Below, piece after piece: positions 44,601 through 53,414 of a stretch of DNA of 64,000 nt. The position numbers were made by a program, and so were the translations under genes. Each line of letters starts with the position of its first letter. The stretch's first letter is position 1. Location of the stretch: positions 1,488,001 through 1,552,000 of the forward strand of contig NC_007511.1 in NCBI RefSeq assembly GCF_000012945.1, read 5' to 3'. Source of the stretch: Burkholderia lata. Its GTDB lineage: Bacteria; Pseudomonadota; Gammaproteobacteria; Burkholderiales; Burkholderiaceae. The notes under the pieces are model-generated. The model made no database searches. It was not told the DNA's origin and saw nothing but the letters and a program-made list of their open reading frames with translations.

Positions 44601-45800
44601 GAACGCGTCGTCGCGCGGATCAAGGAGGCCGACGCCGCGCTGCACGCGGTGCCGACCGGCGGGATGAGCCCGTCGGGGCTGTTGCCGACGAAGGCGCATC
44701 CGGCGCCGTCGAAGCTGGTCGCGAACCTGCGGCTCAACCGTCCGGGCGCGGCCAAGGATACGCGCTGCGTGTCGCTGTCGACCGAAGGCGCGAACCTCGA
44801 ATACGAAACCGGCGACGCGCTCGGCGTGTGGCCGACCAACTGCCCGGAGCTGGTCGACGAACTGCTGTCCGTCACCGCGCTGAAGGCCGACTCACCCGTG
44901 TCGGTGGCGGGCGTCGGCGACGTGCGCCTCGGCGACGCGCTCGCGCGTCACTTCGACATCACGCGCCCGCATCCGGACACGCTTGCCTTCATCGCGTCGC
45001 GCAGCGCGAACGGCGCGCTGAAGTCGCTGCTCGGCGACGAGCGCAAGGGCGACCTGAAGCAATGGCTGTGGGGGCAGCAGCTCGCGGACGTGCTGCACGA
45101 GTTTCCGGTCGAGCTGTCGGGCACGGAGCTGGTCGGGATGCTCAAGCGCATGCAGCCGCGTCTCTATTCGATCGCATCGAGCCCGAGCGCGCACCAGGGC
45201 GAGATCCACCTCACCGTGTCGGCCGTGCGCTATCACAACGGCCGGCGCGCACGCAAAGGCGTGGCGTCGACGTTCCTCGCCGATCGCGCGGACGACGGCC
45301 GCGTGCCGGTGTTCGTGCAGAAGTCCGCGCATTTCCGGCCGCCGGTGAACGGCGACGTGCCGATCGTGATGGTCGGCCCCGGTACCGGCGTCGCGCCGTT
45401 CCGCGGCTTCCTGCACGAGCGGCAGGCACGCGGCGCGCGCGGGCGCAACTGGCTGTTCTTCGGCGAGCAGCACGCGCAGACCGACTTCTACTACGGCGAC
45501 GAACTGGGCGCGATGCACGACAGCGGCTTCCTGACGCGGCTCGACCTCGCGTTCTCGCGCGACCAGGCCGACAAGATCTACGTGCAGGACCGGATGCGCG
45601 AGCAGGGTGCCGAGCTGTTCGCGTGGCTGGAGGAAGGCGCGCACTTCTACGTGTGCGGCGATGCCGCGCGGATGGCGAAGGACGTCGACACGGCGCTGAA
45701 GGCGGTGGTCGCCGAGCACGGCGGCATGTCGGACGAAGCCGCGAACGACTACGTCGCGCGGCTTTCGAAGGCGCGACGCTACATGCGGGACGTGTACTGA
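41613..45800 (+). CDS. Assimilatory nitrate reductase fused to a CysJ-like flavoprotein
   Basis: A 1395-residue bifunctional protein. Residues 1-about 700 form the molybdopterin nitrate reductase; four cysteines (10, 13, 17, 45; CPYCGVGCGM) bind an N-terminal 4Fe-4S cluster and the SNSRLCMASAGTG and ESQQPELKYCAV segments follow the NasA type. After a linker, residues about 860-1010 are a flavodoxin FMN domain (LLWASQTGNIESLTEDY) and about 1030-1395 an FAD/NADPH domain (RLYSIASSPSAHQGE, MVGPGTGVAPFRGF, RYMRDVY end) as in sulfite reductase CysJ. It thus carries its own NADPH electron supply. An internal ATG at 43878 could give a separate flavoprotein. Confidence 0.93.
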   Translation: MTATPVKSVCPYCGVGCGMVLHVEEGEVVKVSGDSDHPTNFGRLCTKGSSAHVALRRSGRLDRAFVRRAREDDLVPLSGRDAIAETARRLRTVLDTYGPDALSFYVSGQMSIEAQYLVNKLAKGFVGTNNIESNSRLCMASAGTGYKQSLGADGPPGSYQDFDRANLFFVIGANMADCHPILFLRMMDRVKAGAKLIVVDPRRTGTADKADLFLQIRPGTDLALTNGLLHLLHANGRTDAAFIDAYTEGWDAMPAFLADYTPERVAEITGLAEADLRTAAQWIGDAQEWMSCWTMGLNQSTHGVWNTNAICNLHLATGRICRPGSGPFSLTGQPNAMGGREMGYMGPGLPGQRSVASDDDRRFVENLWRVPAGTLRKETGQGTVDMFSRMAAGDIKACWIICTNPVATVPNRQNVIAGLQAAELVIAQDAFLDTETNRYADILLPGALWAEGDGVMINSERNLTLMRAAVAPPGDALPDWRIVAEVARAMGFGDAFDYASAADVFDEIVRFSNPATGYDLRGASHAALRDGPVQWPVAPGTARERHPIRYLNDGVSQTLRPAADGNDAPRLAFPTPSGKARFFARPHVDPAELPDDTFPIVLNTGRLQHQWHTMTKTGKVAMLNKLNPRPFVELHPDDASALGIAAKDSVEIRSARGRAVLPAVVTERVQRGNCFAPMHWNDVYGDDLCINAVTNDAIDPESQQPELKYCAVALRRVETDAFASADDETAQPDARADDVRPAPVMTQATASQESDMADIDTFAAALGVADLAPPPLTDTERLYVAGLVSGLKASAGKREGSVPVLPAAAPLTPPVRFWLDGMLAGLFSRSLPASVPGAAAPALPADAGASGGVRIVRTRPKVVLLWASQTGNIESLTEDYATQLMNAGFEIRTACMSDYPVASLAGAQYVLLMTSTFGDGDAPDNGSEFWEALQAGSAARLDGVHFAVLAFGDRNYDQFCGHGRRLDARLAELGAARLCARVDCDVEFQRDADQWLERVVARIKEADAALHAVPTGGMSPSGLLPTKAHPAPSKLVANLRLNRPGAAKDTRCVSLSTEGANLEYETGDALGVWPTNCPELVDELLSVTALKADSPVSVAGVGDVRLGDALARHFDITRPHPDTLAFIASRSANGALKSLLGDERKGDLKQWLWGQQLADVLHEFPVELSGTELVGMLKRMQPRLYSIASSPSAHQGEIHLTVSAVRYHNGRRARKGVASTFLADRADDGRVPVFVQKSAHFRPPVNGDVPIVMVGPGTGVAPFRGFLHERQARGARGRNWLFFGEQHAQTDFYYGDELGAMHDSGFLTRLDLAFSRDQADKIYVQDRMREQGAELFAWLEEGAHFYVCGDAARMAKDVDTALKAVVAEHGGMSDEAANDYVARLSKARRYMRDVY

Positions 45801-45824
45801 ACGCGCGGAGCGGCGGCGTGCCAT

Positions 45825-45848
45825 CCGTCGCTCCGTCGCTCCGTCGCT
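45825..45848. repeat. Three tandem copies of an 8-bp repeat
   Basis: CCGTCGCT occurs three times head to tail between two convergent genes. The number of copies could vary between strains; no other role is visible. Confidence 0.8.
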
Positions 45849-45859
45849 CTGCCGGCAGG

Positions 45860-46636
45860 TTACTGCTGCCGCTCCCACGCGTGCGCCTGTTCGGTGCGCA
45901 CGAATGCTTCCGACGATGCCGGCAGCAGGTTGCGGAACGCGCCGCCGTCGCTGTCGATCACGTCGACCATCTTCGCGATCATTTCCTCCGGGTCGTGCTG
46001 TTCGAGCGGGAACGTCAGCCGCTCGGGCGTCACGGTATGGACGGCCGGATCGTGCCAGCGTCGCGTCGTTTCCATCATCCGGTCGTTGAAGCCCGTGCTG
46101 TACGGGCCGGGGTTCACGACCGCGACCTTGATCCCGTGCGGCGCGAGTTCCGCGTGCATCGCCTCGGCTACCGATTCGATCGCGTGCTTCGACGCGCAAT
46201 AGGCGCCTGTGAACGGCCCCGTGATCAGGCCCGCGATCGACGACACGAACACGATCTTGCCGTGCCGGCGCGCGAGCATGCCGCGCGCGATCTGCTGCGT
46301 GAGTTCGAGCGGCCCGAACACGTTGACGTCGAACAGCTCGCGGACGATCTCGACCGGCAGGTCCACCAACGCGCCAGCTTCGCCGACGCCTGCATTGTTC
46401 ACAAGCACGTCGATGTCGAGCTCGGCCGCGCGGGTGCGATCGTGCGCCGACGTGACGTCGAGCTTGATCGCGCGCAGCGCGGTGCCGCGCTGCGTGGCGG
46501 CGGCCGTCAATGCGTCGATTTCGGCGGTGACGCGTACGCCGGCCGTCACGTCGTGACCGCGTTCGGCGAGGCGCAGCGCGACTTCGCGGCCGAAGCCGGT
46601 GCCAGCGCCGGTGATGAGGATGCGTTTCGATGCCAT
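45860..46636 (-). CDS. Short-chain dehydrogenase/reductase
   Basis: A 258-residue SDR. The cofactor motif ILITGAGTGFGREVA is at the start, NNAGVGEAG in the middle, and the catalytic Ser in VSSIAGL with Tyr-x-x-x-Lys in GAYCASKHAIE. These enzymes oxidise or reduce alcohols with NAD(P); the substrate is not clear. It starts 4 bp after the HbpS-like gene on the same strand, so the two form an operon divergent from a LysR gene. Confidence 0.9.
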   Translation of the reverse strand: MASKRILITGAGTGFGREVALRLAERGHDVTAGVRVTAEIDALTAAATQRGTALRAIKLDVTSAHDRTRAAELDIDVLVNNAGVGEAGALVDLPVEIVRELFDVNVFGPLELTQQIARGMLARRHGKIVFVSSIAGLITGPFTGAYCASKHAIESVAEAMHAELAPHGIKVAVVNPGPYSTGFNDRMMETTRRWHDPAVHTVTPERLTFPLEQHDPEEMIAKMVDVIDSDGGAFRNLLPASSEAFVRTEQAHAWERQQ

Positions 46637-46640
46637 GTGC

Positions 46641-47078
46641 TTACCTTGTGGAGTGGAAGGTTGCCGGAAAGCGGTCGCGACAGTGCTGCGCGATCGCGGT
46701 GTCGTCGTCGACGCTGCCGCCCGAGATGCCGATCGCGCCGACGCAGTGCCCGTCGCCGTCGACGAGCGGTTCGCCGCCGCCGAACGTGACGAGCCCGCCG
46801 TGGCTGTGTTCGATGCCGCGCAGCGGGCCGTCGCCCGACAGCGCACCGAGGGCGCCGGTGGAGGCGCGGAAGCGAACCGCCGTCAGCGCCTTGCGTTGTG
46901 CGAGATCGATCGCGCCGAGAAAGCAGTCGTCAGCGCGCGCGAACGCGAGCAGGTTCGCACCGGCATCGACGATCGCGACGGCGATGCCGGCGACCTGCAG
47001 CGAGGCGGCATGCGCCAGTGCCGCGTCGATCGTGCGGCGGGCGGCCGCGAGCGGCAATGCGGCGGTGAGCGGGTTCAT
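46641..47078 (-). CDS. GlcG/HbpS family heme-degrading/binding-type protein
   Basis: A 145-residue protein of the GlcG/HbpS family. Typical segments are IAVAIVDAGANLLAFARADD, KALTAVRFRAST and the GEPLVDGDGHCVGAIGISGG end. Family members bind heme or cobalamin-like ligands, or sit in glycolate pathways with no clear role. No signal peptide is present. ATG at 47078 is chosen from the family N-terminus; the frame is open upstream into the LysR promoter. It is first in the unit with the SDR gene. Confidence 0.86.
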   Translation of the reverse strand: MNPLTAALPLAAARRTIDAALAHAASLQVAGIAVAIVDAGANLLAFARADDCFLGAIDLAQRKALTAVRFRASTGALGALSGDGPLRGIEHSHGGLVTFGGGEPLVDGDGHCVGAIGISGGSVDDDTAIAQHCRDRFPATFHSTR

Positions 47079-47170
47079 GCGAGGCTCCGGTGGGATGACA
47101 GTGCCAGTGTAGGCAGTTGCGGTATATGGGAGAATCCGCATTCCGCTCGAAGGCGTTTCAAGTTTTTTTA

Positions 47171-48088
47171 ATGATGAGCAGACGCGATCCAATGGCCGGG
47201 CTGCACGTGTTCATGACCGTCGCGACGGCCGGCAACTTCACGCGGGCCGCCGCCGCGCTCGGCCTGACGCCGGCGGCCGTGAGCCTCGCGATCGGGCAGC
47301 TCGAGGGCGAGCTGAACGTGAAGCTGTTCAACCGCAGCACGCGCGGCGTGAGCCTGACGGAAGCCGGCCAGCGCTACTGGCGGCAGACGGAGCCCGCGTA
47401 CCGGCAGGTCATGCAGGCGCGCGACGAGCTGAAGGATGCGCGCAGCGAGCCGAACGGGTTGTTGCGCGTGACCGCGCTGCCGCTGGCGCGGACGCTCGTG
47501 ATCGCGCCGGTGCTCGCCACGTTCCGCGAGCGCTACCCGAAAGTCCGGCTCGAGATCCGCTATGAGAACGAACTGGTCGATATCGCGAAGGACGGGTTCG
47601 ATGCGGGGATTCGCCTGGCCGATCGGCTGCAGCCGGGCATGATCGGCGTGCGGATCGCGCCGGCGTTGACGTGCGCGCTGGTTGCGTCGCCCGGTTATCT
47701 GGCGCGGTATGACGCGCCGGCGTCGATTGCCGACCTCGAGCGGCATGCGTGCATCCGTTTCCGGTTCTCGGAGAGCGGGCGCCTGCACAAATGGCCGTTG
47801 CGTGACGGGCAGCGCGACGTCGATCTCGATCCGGACGGCGTGTTCGTGACGAACGACGCCGACGCGGTGATCGACGCGGCGCGCGCAGGTGTCGGCATTG
47901 CATTCGCGTTCATGCGCGAGCGGATCGAGCAGGATTTGCGCGACGGCACGCTCGTCGAGGTGCTGCCCGGTGCGTGCCGCACGCTGCCGCCGATGTGGCT
48001 GTACTACGTCAATCGCAAGCACGTGCCGGCCAAGCTGCGTGCATTCATCGACGTGCTGCGCGAACGAAACGGCGCGGACGACGAATAA
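47171..48088 (+). CDS. LysR family transcriptional regulator
   Basis: A 305-residue LysR regulator. The N-terminal helix-turn-helix (NFTRAAAALGLTPAAVSLAI) begins near residue 20, and the effector domain follows from about 95. ATG 47171, ATG 47174 and ATG 47192 are all in frame without a clear ribosome site; the first is given. It is divergent from the HbpS/SDR unit across 92 bp, a standard arrangement in which it would control those genes. Confidence 0.88.
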   Translation: MMSRRDPMAGLHVFMTVATAGNFTRAAAALGLTPAAVSLAIGQLEGELNVKLFNRSTRGVSLTEAGQRYWRQTEPAYRQVMQARDELKDARSEPNGLLRVTALPLARTLVIAPVLATFRERYPKVRLEIRYENELVDIAKDGFDAGIRLADRLQPGMIGVRIAPALTCALVASPGYLARYDAPASIADLERHACIRFRFSESGRLHKWPLRDGQRDVDLDPDGVFVTNDADAVIDAARAGVGIAFAFMRERIEQDLRDGTLVEVLPGACRTLPPMWLYYVNRKHVPAKLRAFIDVLRERNGADDE

Positions 48089-48170
48089 TCGTACCGGTCG
48101 GCCGACTGCAGCGATGGGTCCGGCGGCGCATGATGGCGGCTCCAGCCACGAGAAGCTATGGAGTCGCGTC

Positions 48171-48605
48171 ATGACGGCATGCCTGCCTTTCCCGATCCGA
48201 ACCCTTGCAATCGCTGCAGCGCTGGCCGGTGCCGCGATCTGCAGCGCACCGGCCATCGGCCAGACATCGACCGTGCCGGCCGCTTCGGCCGCCGCGACGC
48301 CCGACAACGCGGTACTGCTCACGGTATTCCTGAAACACGACCAGTCGCGCCCGCTTGCCGAGCTGAATGCGCAACTCGCGAAGCAGGGCTTCTACAAGGC
48401 GTTTCCGCCGCCGGGCGTGGAGGTGGTGAGCTGGACCGTGACGATGGGGATCGGGCAGATCGTCGTGCTGCGGTTGCCGGCGTCGCGGCTGCGCGAGGTC
48501 AATCGCGTGCTCGAGGATACGGCGTGGGGTGCGTACCGGACGGAGTTCTATCCGACTTACGACTACAAGGCGATCGGGTTGGGGGAGCATGAGCGGGCGA
48601 AGTAA
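48171..48605 (+). CDS. Exported protein of unknown function
   Basis: A 144-residue protein with a signal peptide (about 1-29, ending SAPAIGQ). The mature part contains LTVFLKHDQSRPLAELNAQL and ends in FYPTYDYKAIG; the fold is not recognised. A GGAG lies 7 bp upstream of the ATG at 48171, which decides the start. It follows the LysR gene by 82 bp on the same strand and may be co-transcribed. Confidence 0.7.
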   Translation: MTACLPFPIRTLAIAAALAGAAICSAPAIGQTSTVPAASAAATPDNAVLLTVFLKHDQSRPLAELNAQLAKQGFYKAFPPPGVEVVSWTVTMGIGQIVVLRLPASRLREVNRVLEDTAWGAYRTEFYPTYDYKAIGLGEHERAK

Positions 48606-49033
48606 TGGGGCCCGTGTGTTCCCGGGGCGAGAGACGGTCGGCACCCGCCACTCTGATCAACTCGTCCCCATTTCTGAAGTGCGCTGCCGGCCCGTGAATC
48701 CGTCCTCGTCGACGCAGCCCGACCGGGAGAATTTCTCCCAATTCCGCTACCGGTCATTCATCCGATGAAAAAACCGTGACGGTTCCCGGTATGATGCGCA
48801 CCTTGCGTTCGTCGGACGCACTATTTTTGATGCGATTTTGATGTGCGAGGCGCCACAAAACCGCACAATCCGAACCTGAAAGATTCTGTAATATAAATTC
48901 CGTATACTCGTAAGTTCTGATCCAGGCGCCGTGTGCCATTTCCTTCGGCCGACCGCCCACGCAGAACAACCAGATACGTCGCCGCCTGGCCGTCTTGCGC
49001 CGCGACACGCTATGCACCACCACTGAACACTCT
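48606..49033. other. Intergenic region upstream of mprF
   Basis: A 428-bp stretch without a supported gene. Its second half is unusually AT-rich for this genome. TAATATAAA at 48889-48897 and TATACT at 48903-48908 could be -10 elements for the mprF transcript, but no well-spaced -35 is visible. The region is a candidate site for regulation of membrane lipid modification. Confidence 0.55.
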
Positions 49034-51628
49034 ATGTCTTCCCGCCACTCTGGTTCGCCCGGCCGCGCCGCGGCGGTGATCGCCCGTGTCCGGGCGCTGA
49101 TCCGCCACGAGCGTGTGCTGTCGCCGCTGCTCGCGCTCGGCATCGGCCTGCTGCTGATCGTGGTTTTCCAGCACCTGTCGGAATCCGTCGACTACCGGTC
49201 GGTGATCCGCCAGCTGCGTCACATGTCCGTCGGCGAGTGGGGCGCGTCGCTGGGCGCGACGGCCCTCAGCTATCTCGCGCTCGTCGCGCGCGACGCGGTC
49301 GGCCTGCGCTATGTCGCCGCGAAGGTGCCGCGCGTCGCGTTGTGGATCGGCGCGATCGCCGGGTCCGCGCTCGGCAACGCGACCGGCTTCGGCGCGCTGA
49401 CGGGCGGCGCGGTGCGCGCACGCGTGTACGGCGTGTCGGGCGTCACGCCCGCGCAGATCGGCCGGATGACGGTGTTCACGAGCGGCACGCTGGCGCTCGC
49501 GATGGTGTTGATGACGGCGGTCGGCATGGTCTGCGTGCCGGAAGCGCTCGCCGCGATGCTGCACGTCGCGCCCGGCGTGCTGACGTGGACCGGCGCGGCG
49601 CTGCTCGTGGTGCTGGCCGCGATGGTCGTGATGTGCGGCAACACCGCGCGCCCGGTCGTCACGCGCTTCAAGTGGCTGTCGTTCGACGTGCCGGCGCGGC
49701 GCGATCTCGTCGCGCAGGTCGTCTATGCGGTGCTCGACGTCGTCGCGGCGGGCCTGACGCTGTGGGTGCTGCTGCCGGCCGCGCCGGTCGGCTTCCCGAC
49801 CTTCATTACTGTTTACGCCGCGGCGTTGCTGCTCGGGATGATCGGCCATACGCCGGGCGGGATCGGCGTGTTCGAAGCCGCGATGGTCTTCACGCTCGGT
49901 CGCGAAGTGCCGCCGCACGCGATGGTCGCCGCGCTGATCGCGTATCGCGCGATCTATTTCGGCGTGCCGCTCGTGCTGTCGGCCGGCCTGCTGGCCGGTT
50001 TCGAAGGCCGCGCGCTGCGGCGCCGGCTCGTGACGCGGCAGGCCGTGCGCGTATCGCAGCTCGCGCCGGTGTTCCTGAGCCTCGTGACGTTCGCGGTCGG
50101 CGGGATGCTGGTGATCTCGAGCGCGACGCCCGCGTTCTGGCACCGGATCGCGATCCTGCGCCACCTCGTGCCGCTGTGGGTGCTCGAAGGTTCGCAGGTG
50201 ATCTGCAGCGTGCTCGGCGTCGCGCTGCTGTTCGTCGCGCGCGGGCTGCTGCGCCGCCTCGACGGCGCCTGGTGGATGACCTTCGCGCTGACGCTCGCCA
50301 GCCTCGCGCTGTCGCTGGCGAAGGGCCTCGCGTTCGTCGAGGCCGGCGTGCTCGGCACGCTGCTCGTGCTGCTGCTCGTCAGCCGTCGCCGCTTCAACCG
50401 CCATTCGTCGCTGCTGGCCGAGCGCTTCACGGTGAGCTGGTTCGTGTCGGTCGCGATGGTGCTGATGCTGGCCGTGTGGGTGCTGTTCTTCGCGTTCCGC
50501 GACGTGCCGTACACGCGCGAGCTGTGGTCGCATTTCTCGTTCGACGCGCGTGCGCCGCGGGCGCTGCGCGCGACGCTCGCGTCCGGCGTGTTCGTCGCGC
50601 TGTTCGCGCTGTGGCAGTTGCTGCGCCCGGCACCGGGCCGTTTCGTGAAGCCTGCGGAGCAGGACCTGTCGGATGCCGAACGGATCATCCGCGCGCAGGA
50701 ATGCAGCGATGCGGGCCTCGCGCTGATGGGCGACAAGTCGTTCCTGTTCTCGGAGTCCCGCCAGGCATTCCTGATGTATGCGAAGAACGGCCGCACGTGG
50801 GCCGCGCTGCACGACCCGGTCGGGCCGCGCGAGGAATGGCCGGCGCTGATCAGCAAGTTCATCGCGCTTGCCCACGCGCATAGCGGCCGTGCGGCGTTCT
50901 ACCAGGTGCGCGCGAACGCGCTGCCGCTGTATCTCGACGCGGGGCTCACGCTGATGAAGCTCGGCGAGGAAGCGCATATCGCGCTCGACCGGTTCGACCT
51001 GAAAGGCTCGAACCGCTCGCACCTGCGCTACGCGCTGCGCCGCGGCGACAAGGACGCGCTGACGGTCGAGGTGATCGCGCCGAGCGACGTGCCGGCCGCG
51101 CTGCCGGCGCTGCGCGATATCTCCGACGGCTGGCTCGACAGCCGCGACGCGCGCGAGAAGAGCTTCTCGGTCGCCGCGTTCCACGACGGCTATCTGGCGA
51201 CGCAGTCGGTGATGCTCGTCCGGCAGGCCGACAAGCCGATCGCGTTCGTCACGTTCATGACGACCGACCTCAACACCGAGGCGACGGTCGGCGTGATGCG
51301 CCACCTGCCGGACGCGTCGCCGTACGCGATGGAATATCTGTTTACGCAGCTCGCGCTGCATCTGAAGGAAGCGGGTTTCCGCAAGCTGAGCCTGGGCATC
51401 GCGCCGTTCTCGGGGATGGGGGCGGCGAAGATGCCGTCGCCGTTGCACCGGATCGGCCTGATGGTCTGGCGCTTCGGCGGCCGCTTCTACAACTTCCGCG
51501 GCTTGCGCGCATTCAAGAGCAAGTTCGAACCGCACTGGGAGCCGCGTTACCTCGCGGCCTCGGGCACGGTCGGCGTGTTCGTCACGCTGGCGGATCTGTC
51601 ATTGCTGGCTGGAGGTCGGCGCTCATGA
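49034..51628 (+). CDS. mprF: MprF, lysylphosphatidylglycerol synthase/flippase
   Basis: An 864-residue protein. The N-terminal two thirds form a polytopic flippase-like region with about 13-14 membrane segments (including GNATGFGALTGGAVRARVYG), and the C-terminal part (about 545-850) a cytosolic DUF2156 aminoacyltransferase domain with ALMGDKSFLFSESRQAFLMY, RYALRRGDKDAL and APFSGMGAAKMPSPLHR. MprF transfers lysine from lysyl-tRNA to phosphatidylglycerol and moves the product to the outer leaflet, lowering surface charge and giving resistance to cationic peptides. Its TGA overlaps the start of the VirJ-like gene (ATGA at 51625-51628), so the two are translationally coupled. Confidence 0.93.
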   Translation: MSSRHSGSPGRAAAVIARVRALIRHERVLSPLLALGIGLLLIVVFQHLSESVDYRSVIRQLRHMSVGEWGASLGATALSYLALVARDAVGLRYVAAKVPRVALWIGAIAGSALGNATGFGALTGGAVRARVYGVSGVTPAQIGRMTVFTSGTLALAMVLMTAVGMVCVPEALAAMLHVAPGVLTWTGAALLVVLAAMVVMCGNTARPVVTRFKWLSFDVPARRDLVAQVVYAVLDVVAAGLTLWVLLPAAPVGFPTFITVYAAALLLGMIGHTPGGIGVFEAAMVFTLGREVPPHAMVAALIAYRAIYFGVPLVLSAGLLAGFEGRALRRRLVTRQAVRVSQLAPVFLSLVTFAVGGMLVISSATPAFWHRIAILRHLVPLWVLEGSQVICSVLGVALLFVARGLLRRLDGAWWMTFALTLASLALSLAKGLAFVEAGVLGTLLVLLLVSRRRFNRHSSLLAERFTVSWFVSVAMVLMLAVWVLFFAFRDVPYTRELWSHFSFDARAPRALRATLASGVFVALFALWQLLRPAPGRFVKPAEQDLSDAERIIRAQECSDAGLALMGDKSFLFSESRQAFLMYAKNGRTWAALHDPVGPREEWPALISKFIALAHAHSGRAAFYQVRANALPLYLDAGLTLMKLGEEAHIALDRFDLKGSNRSHLRYALRRGDKDALTVEVIAPSDVPAALPALRDISDGWLDSRDAREKSFSVAAFHDGYLATQSVMLVRQADKPIAFVTFMTTDLNTEATVGVMRHLPDASPYAMEYLFTQLALHLKEAGFRKLSLGIAPFSGMGAAKMPSPLHRIGLMVWRFGGRFYNFRGLRAFKSKFEPHWEPRYLAASGTVGVFVTLADLSLLAGGRRS

Positions 51629-52905
51629 TGTTGAAGAAGGGAATCGCGCGGGCGGCAGCCGCCTGCGCGGGAATGATGCTGGCCGGCGCCGCGTGCGCTA
51701 CGCAGCCAGCCGCAGTGAAGGCCGAAACCGTATCGGGCGGCCGCTATGGGCCCGTGACGGTGACCAAACCCAGCGGGCCGTTGCGCGGCTTCGTCGTGCT
51801 GTTCTCGCGTGAGGCCGGCTGGAATGCGGCCGACCAGCAGGCCGCCGATGCGCTGGCGAAGGCCGGTGCGATGACGGTGGGTGTCGATTCGGAGCGTTAT
51901 GCGATGAATCTCGCCGCGAAGCAGGAGACCTGCCACCACCTCGACGGCGACGCCGAAGCGGTCAGCCACCAGCTCGAACGCCTCGCGCAATCGTCGCGCT
52001 ACTTCACGCCGATCGTCGCGGGCGTGGGCCAGGGCGGCGCGATCGCGAAGCAGATCCTGTCGATGGCGCCGGAGAACACGATCGCCGGTGTTGTATCGGT
52101 CGATCCGGCTGCCAAGCTCGATCCGCGCTTCAAGCCGTGCCCGCCCGATCCGACGATCGTGCGCCGCGCGATGCCGGGCTTCGTCGAAACGGCGGCCACG
52201 GGCGATTCTGCGAAGCTCGTGTCGCTCGTCACGTCGCATCTGCGGGACACCACCAGCGGCGACGAACTCGACGTGTCGGACCTGCCGCTCGTCGAGCTGC
52301 CGGCCAAGGGCGGCAACGGCCAGCTCGCGATCGTGATCTCGGGTGACGGCGGCTGGCGCGATCTCGACAAGACGATCGCCGAGGCGCTGCAGCGCGATGG
52401 CGTGTCGGTGGTCGGCATCGACAGCCTGCGTTATTTCTGGAGCGAGAAGCCGCCGGCGCAGGTGAGCCGCGATCTTGCCCGCGTGATGCGCACCTACATG
52501 GCGCGCTGGCATGCGAACCGCGTGGCGCTGGTCGGCTACTCGTTCGGCGCCGACGTGATGCCGTTCGCATACAACCGGCTGCCGGCCGACCTTCGCGACA
52601 AGGTCGCCGTGATGTCGCTGCTCGGCTTCGCGCCGGCAGCCGATTTCCAGATCCGCGTGACGGGCTGGCTCGGCATGCCCGCAAGCGACAAGGCGCTGAA
52701 GGTCGCGCCGGAAATCGCGAAGGTGCCGCCGCAGCTCGTGCAGTGCTTCTATGGTGCGGAAGAGAAGGACACGATGTGTCCGGCACTCGTGAACACGGGC
52801 GCCGACGTGATCAAGACGCAGGGCGATCACCACTTCGGCCGCGACTACATCGCGCTCGAGAAGAAGATCCTCGGCGCGTTCGGCAAGCCGGTCGCGGCGC
52901 GCTGA
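51625..52905 (+). CDS. AcvB/VirJ family periplasmic protein
   Basis: A 426-residue exported protein of the AcvB/VirJ family, with a signal peptide (1-about 25) and two related alpha/beta-hydrolase halves. The nucleophile elbow GYSFGAD is near residue 307 in the second half, with a late HHFGRD histidine, while the first half has GVGQGGA. In Agrobacterium and Rhizobium, AcvB/AtvA is coupled to MprF (LpiA) and hydrolyses lysyl-phosphatidylglycerol in the periplasm. The same coupling is seen here by ATGA overlap. A strong terminator follows. Confidence 0.88.
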   Translation: MMLKKGIARAAAACAGMMLAGAACATQPAAVKAETVSGGRYGPVTVTKPSGPLRGFVVLFSREAGWNAADQQAADALAKAGAMTVGVDSERYAMNLAAKQETCHHLDGDAEAVSHQLERLAQSSRYFTPIVAGVGQGGAIAKQILSMAPENTIAGVVSVDPAAKLDPRFKPCPPDPTIVRRAMPGFVETAATGDSAKLVSLVTSHLRDTTSGDELDVSDLPLVELPAKGGNGQLAIVISGDGGWRDLDKTIAEALQRDGVSVVGIDSLRYFWSEKPPAQVSRDLARVMRTYMARWHANRVALVGYSFGADVMPFAYNRLPADLRDKVAVMSLLGFAPAADFQIRVTGWLGMPASDKALKVAPEIAKVPPQLVQCFYGAEEKDTMCPALVNTGADVIKTQGDHHFGRDYIALEKKILGAFGKPVAAR

Positions 52906-52958
52906 ACGCCGGCGCCCGCTTCGCGGCCGGCGCCGGCCGGCAGCTTCCGGTTCATCGT

Positions 52959-52984
52959 ACGGGCGGCCTGCGGGCCGCCCGTTT
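52959..52984 (+). terminator. Intrinsic terminator after mprF-virJ
   Basis: A perfect 10-bp stem, ACGGGCGGCC with GGCCGCCCGT, encloses a TGCG loop and is followed by a short T-rich stretch (TTTCATTTT). It lies 53 bp after the VirJ-type stop and touches the stop of the convergent DUF934 gene, so it may serve both directions. Confidence 0.8.
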
Positions 52985-53414
52985 CATTTTCCGGCGGACG
53001 TTGCCGCGTTCGGCTGCGGCATCGCCGTCCGCGCATCGTGCTGGTAGAAGCCCGTGAACCGGTCGAGCTGGCGCCGCGCGGCCGCGATGTCGGTGCCGTC
53101 GCCGAGCACCGCGCTCGAAAACCCCGTGCGCTCCATCAGCAGCAACTGGTCGACCAGCACGTCGCCGGTCGCGCGCAGGTCGCCGGCGAAGCCGTAGCGC
53201 TTGCGCAGTAGGTACGCCTGGCTGTACGCGCGGCCGTCGGTGAACGACGGAAACGCGAGGTCGATGCGCGCAGCCTGCGCGATTTGCGCGGCGAGCGGCG
53301 GCAATTCCTCATCGTTGCCGATCGTCAGCGTCAAAGCGTCGTGCTGCTGCGCGTCGCCGGTGTGTTCGGCTGGCGTCAGCAGCCGGATGCGGTCGGTCGG
53401 ATTCTCTGCTTGCG

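Noticed and set aside
43878..45800. Separate CysJ-type gene starting at the internal ATG
   Set aside because: The frame is continuous with the nitrate reductase and has no stop between; it is annotated as a fusion, with the internal start only a possibility.
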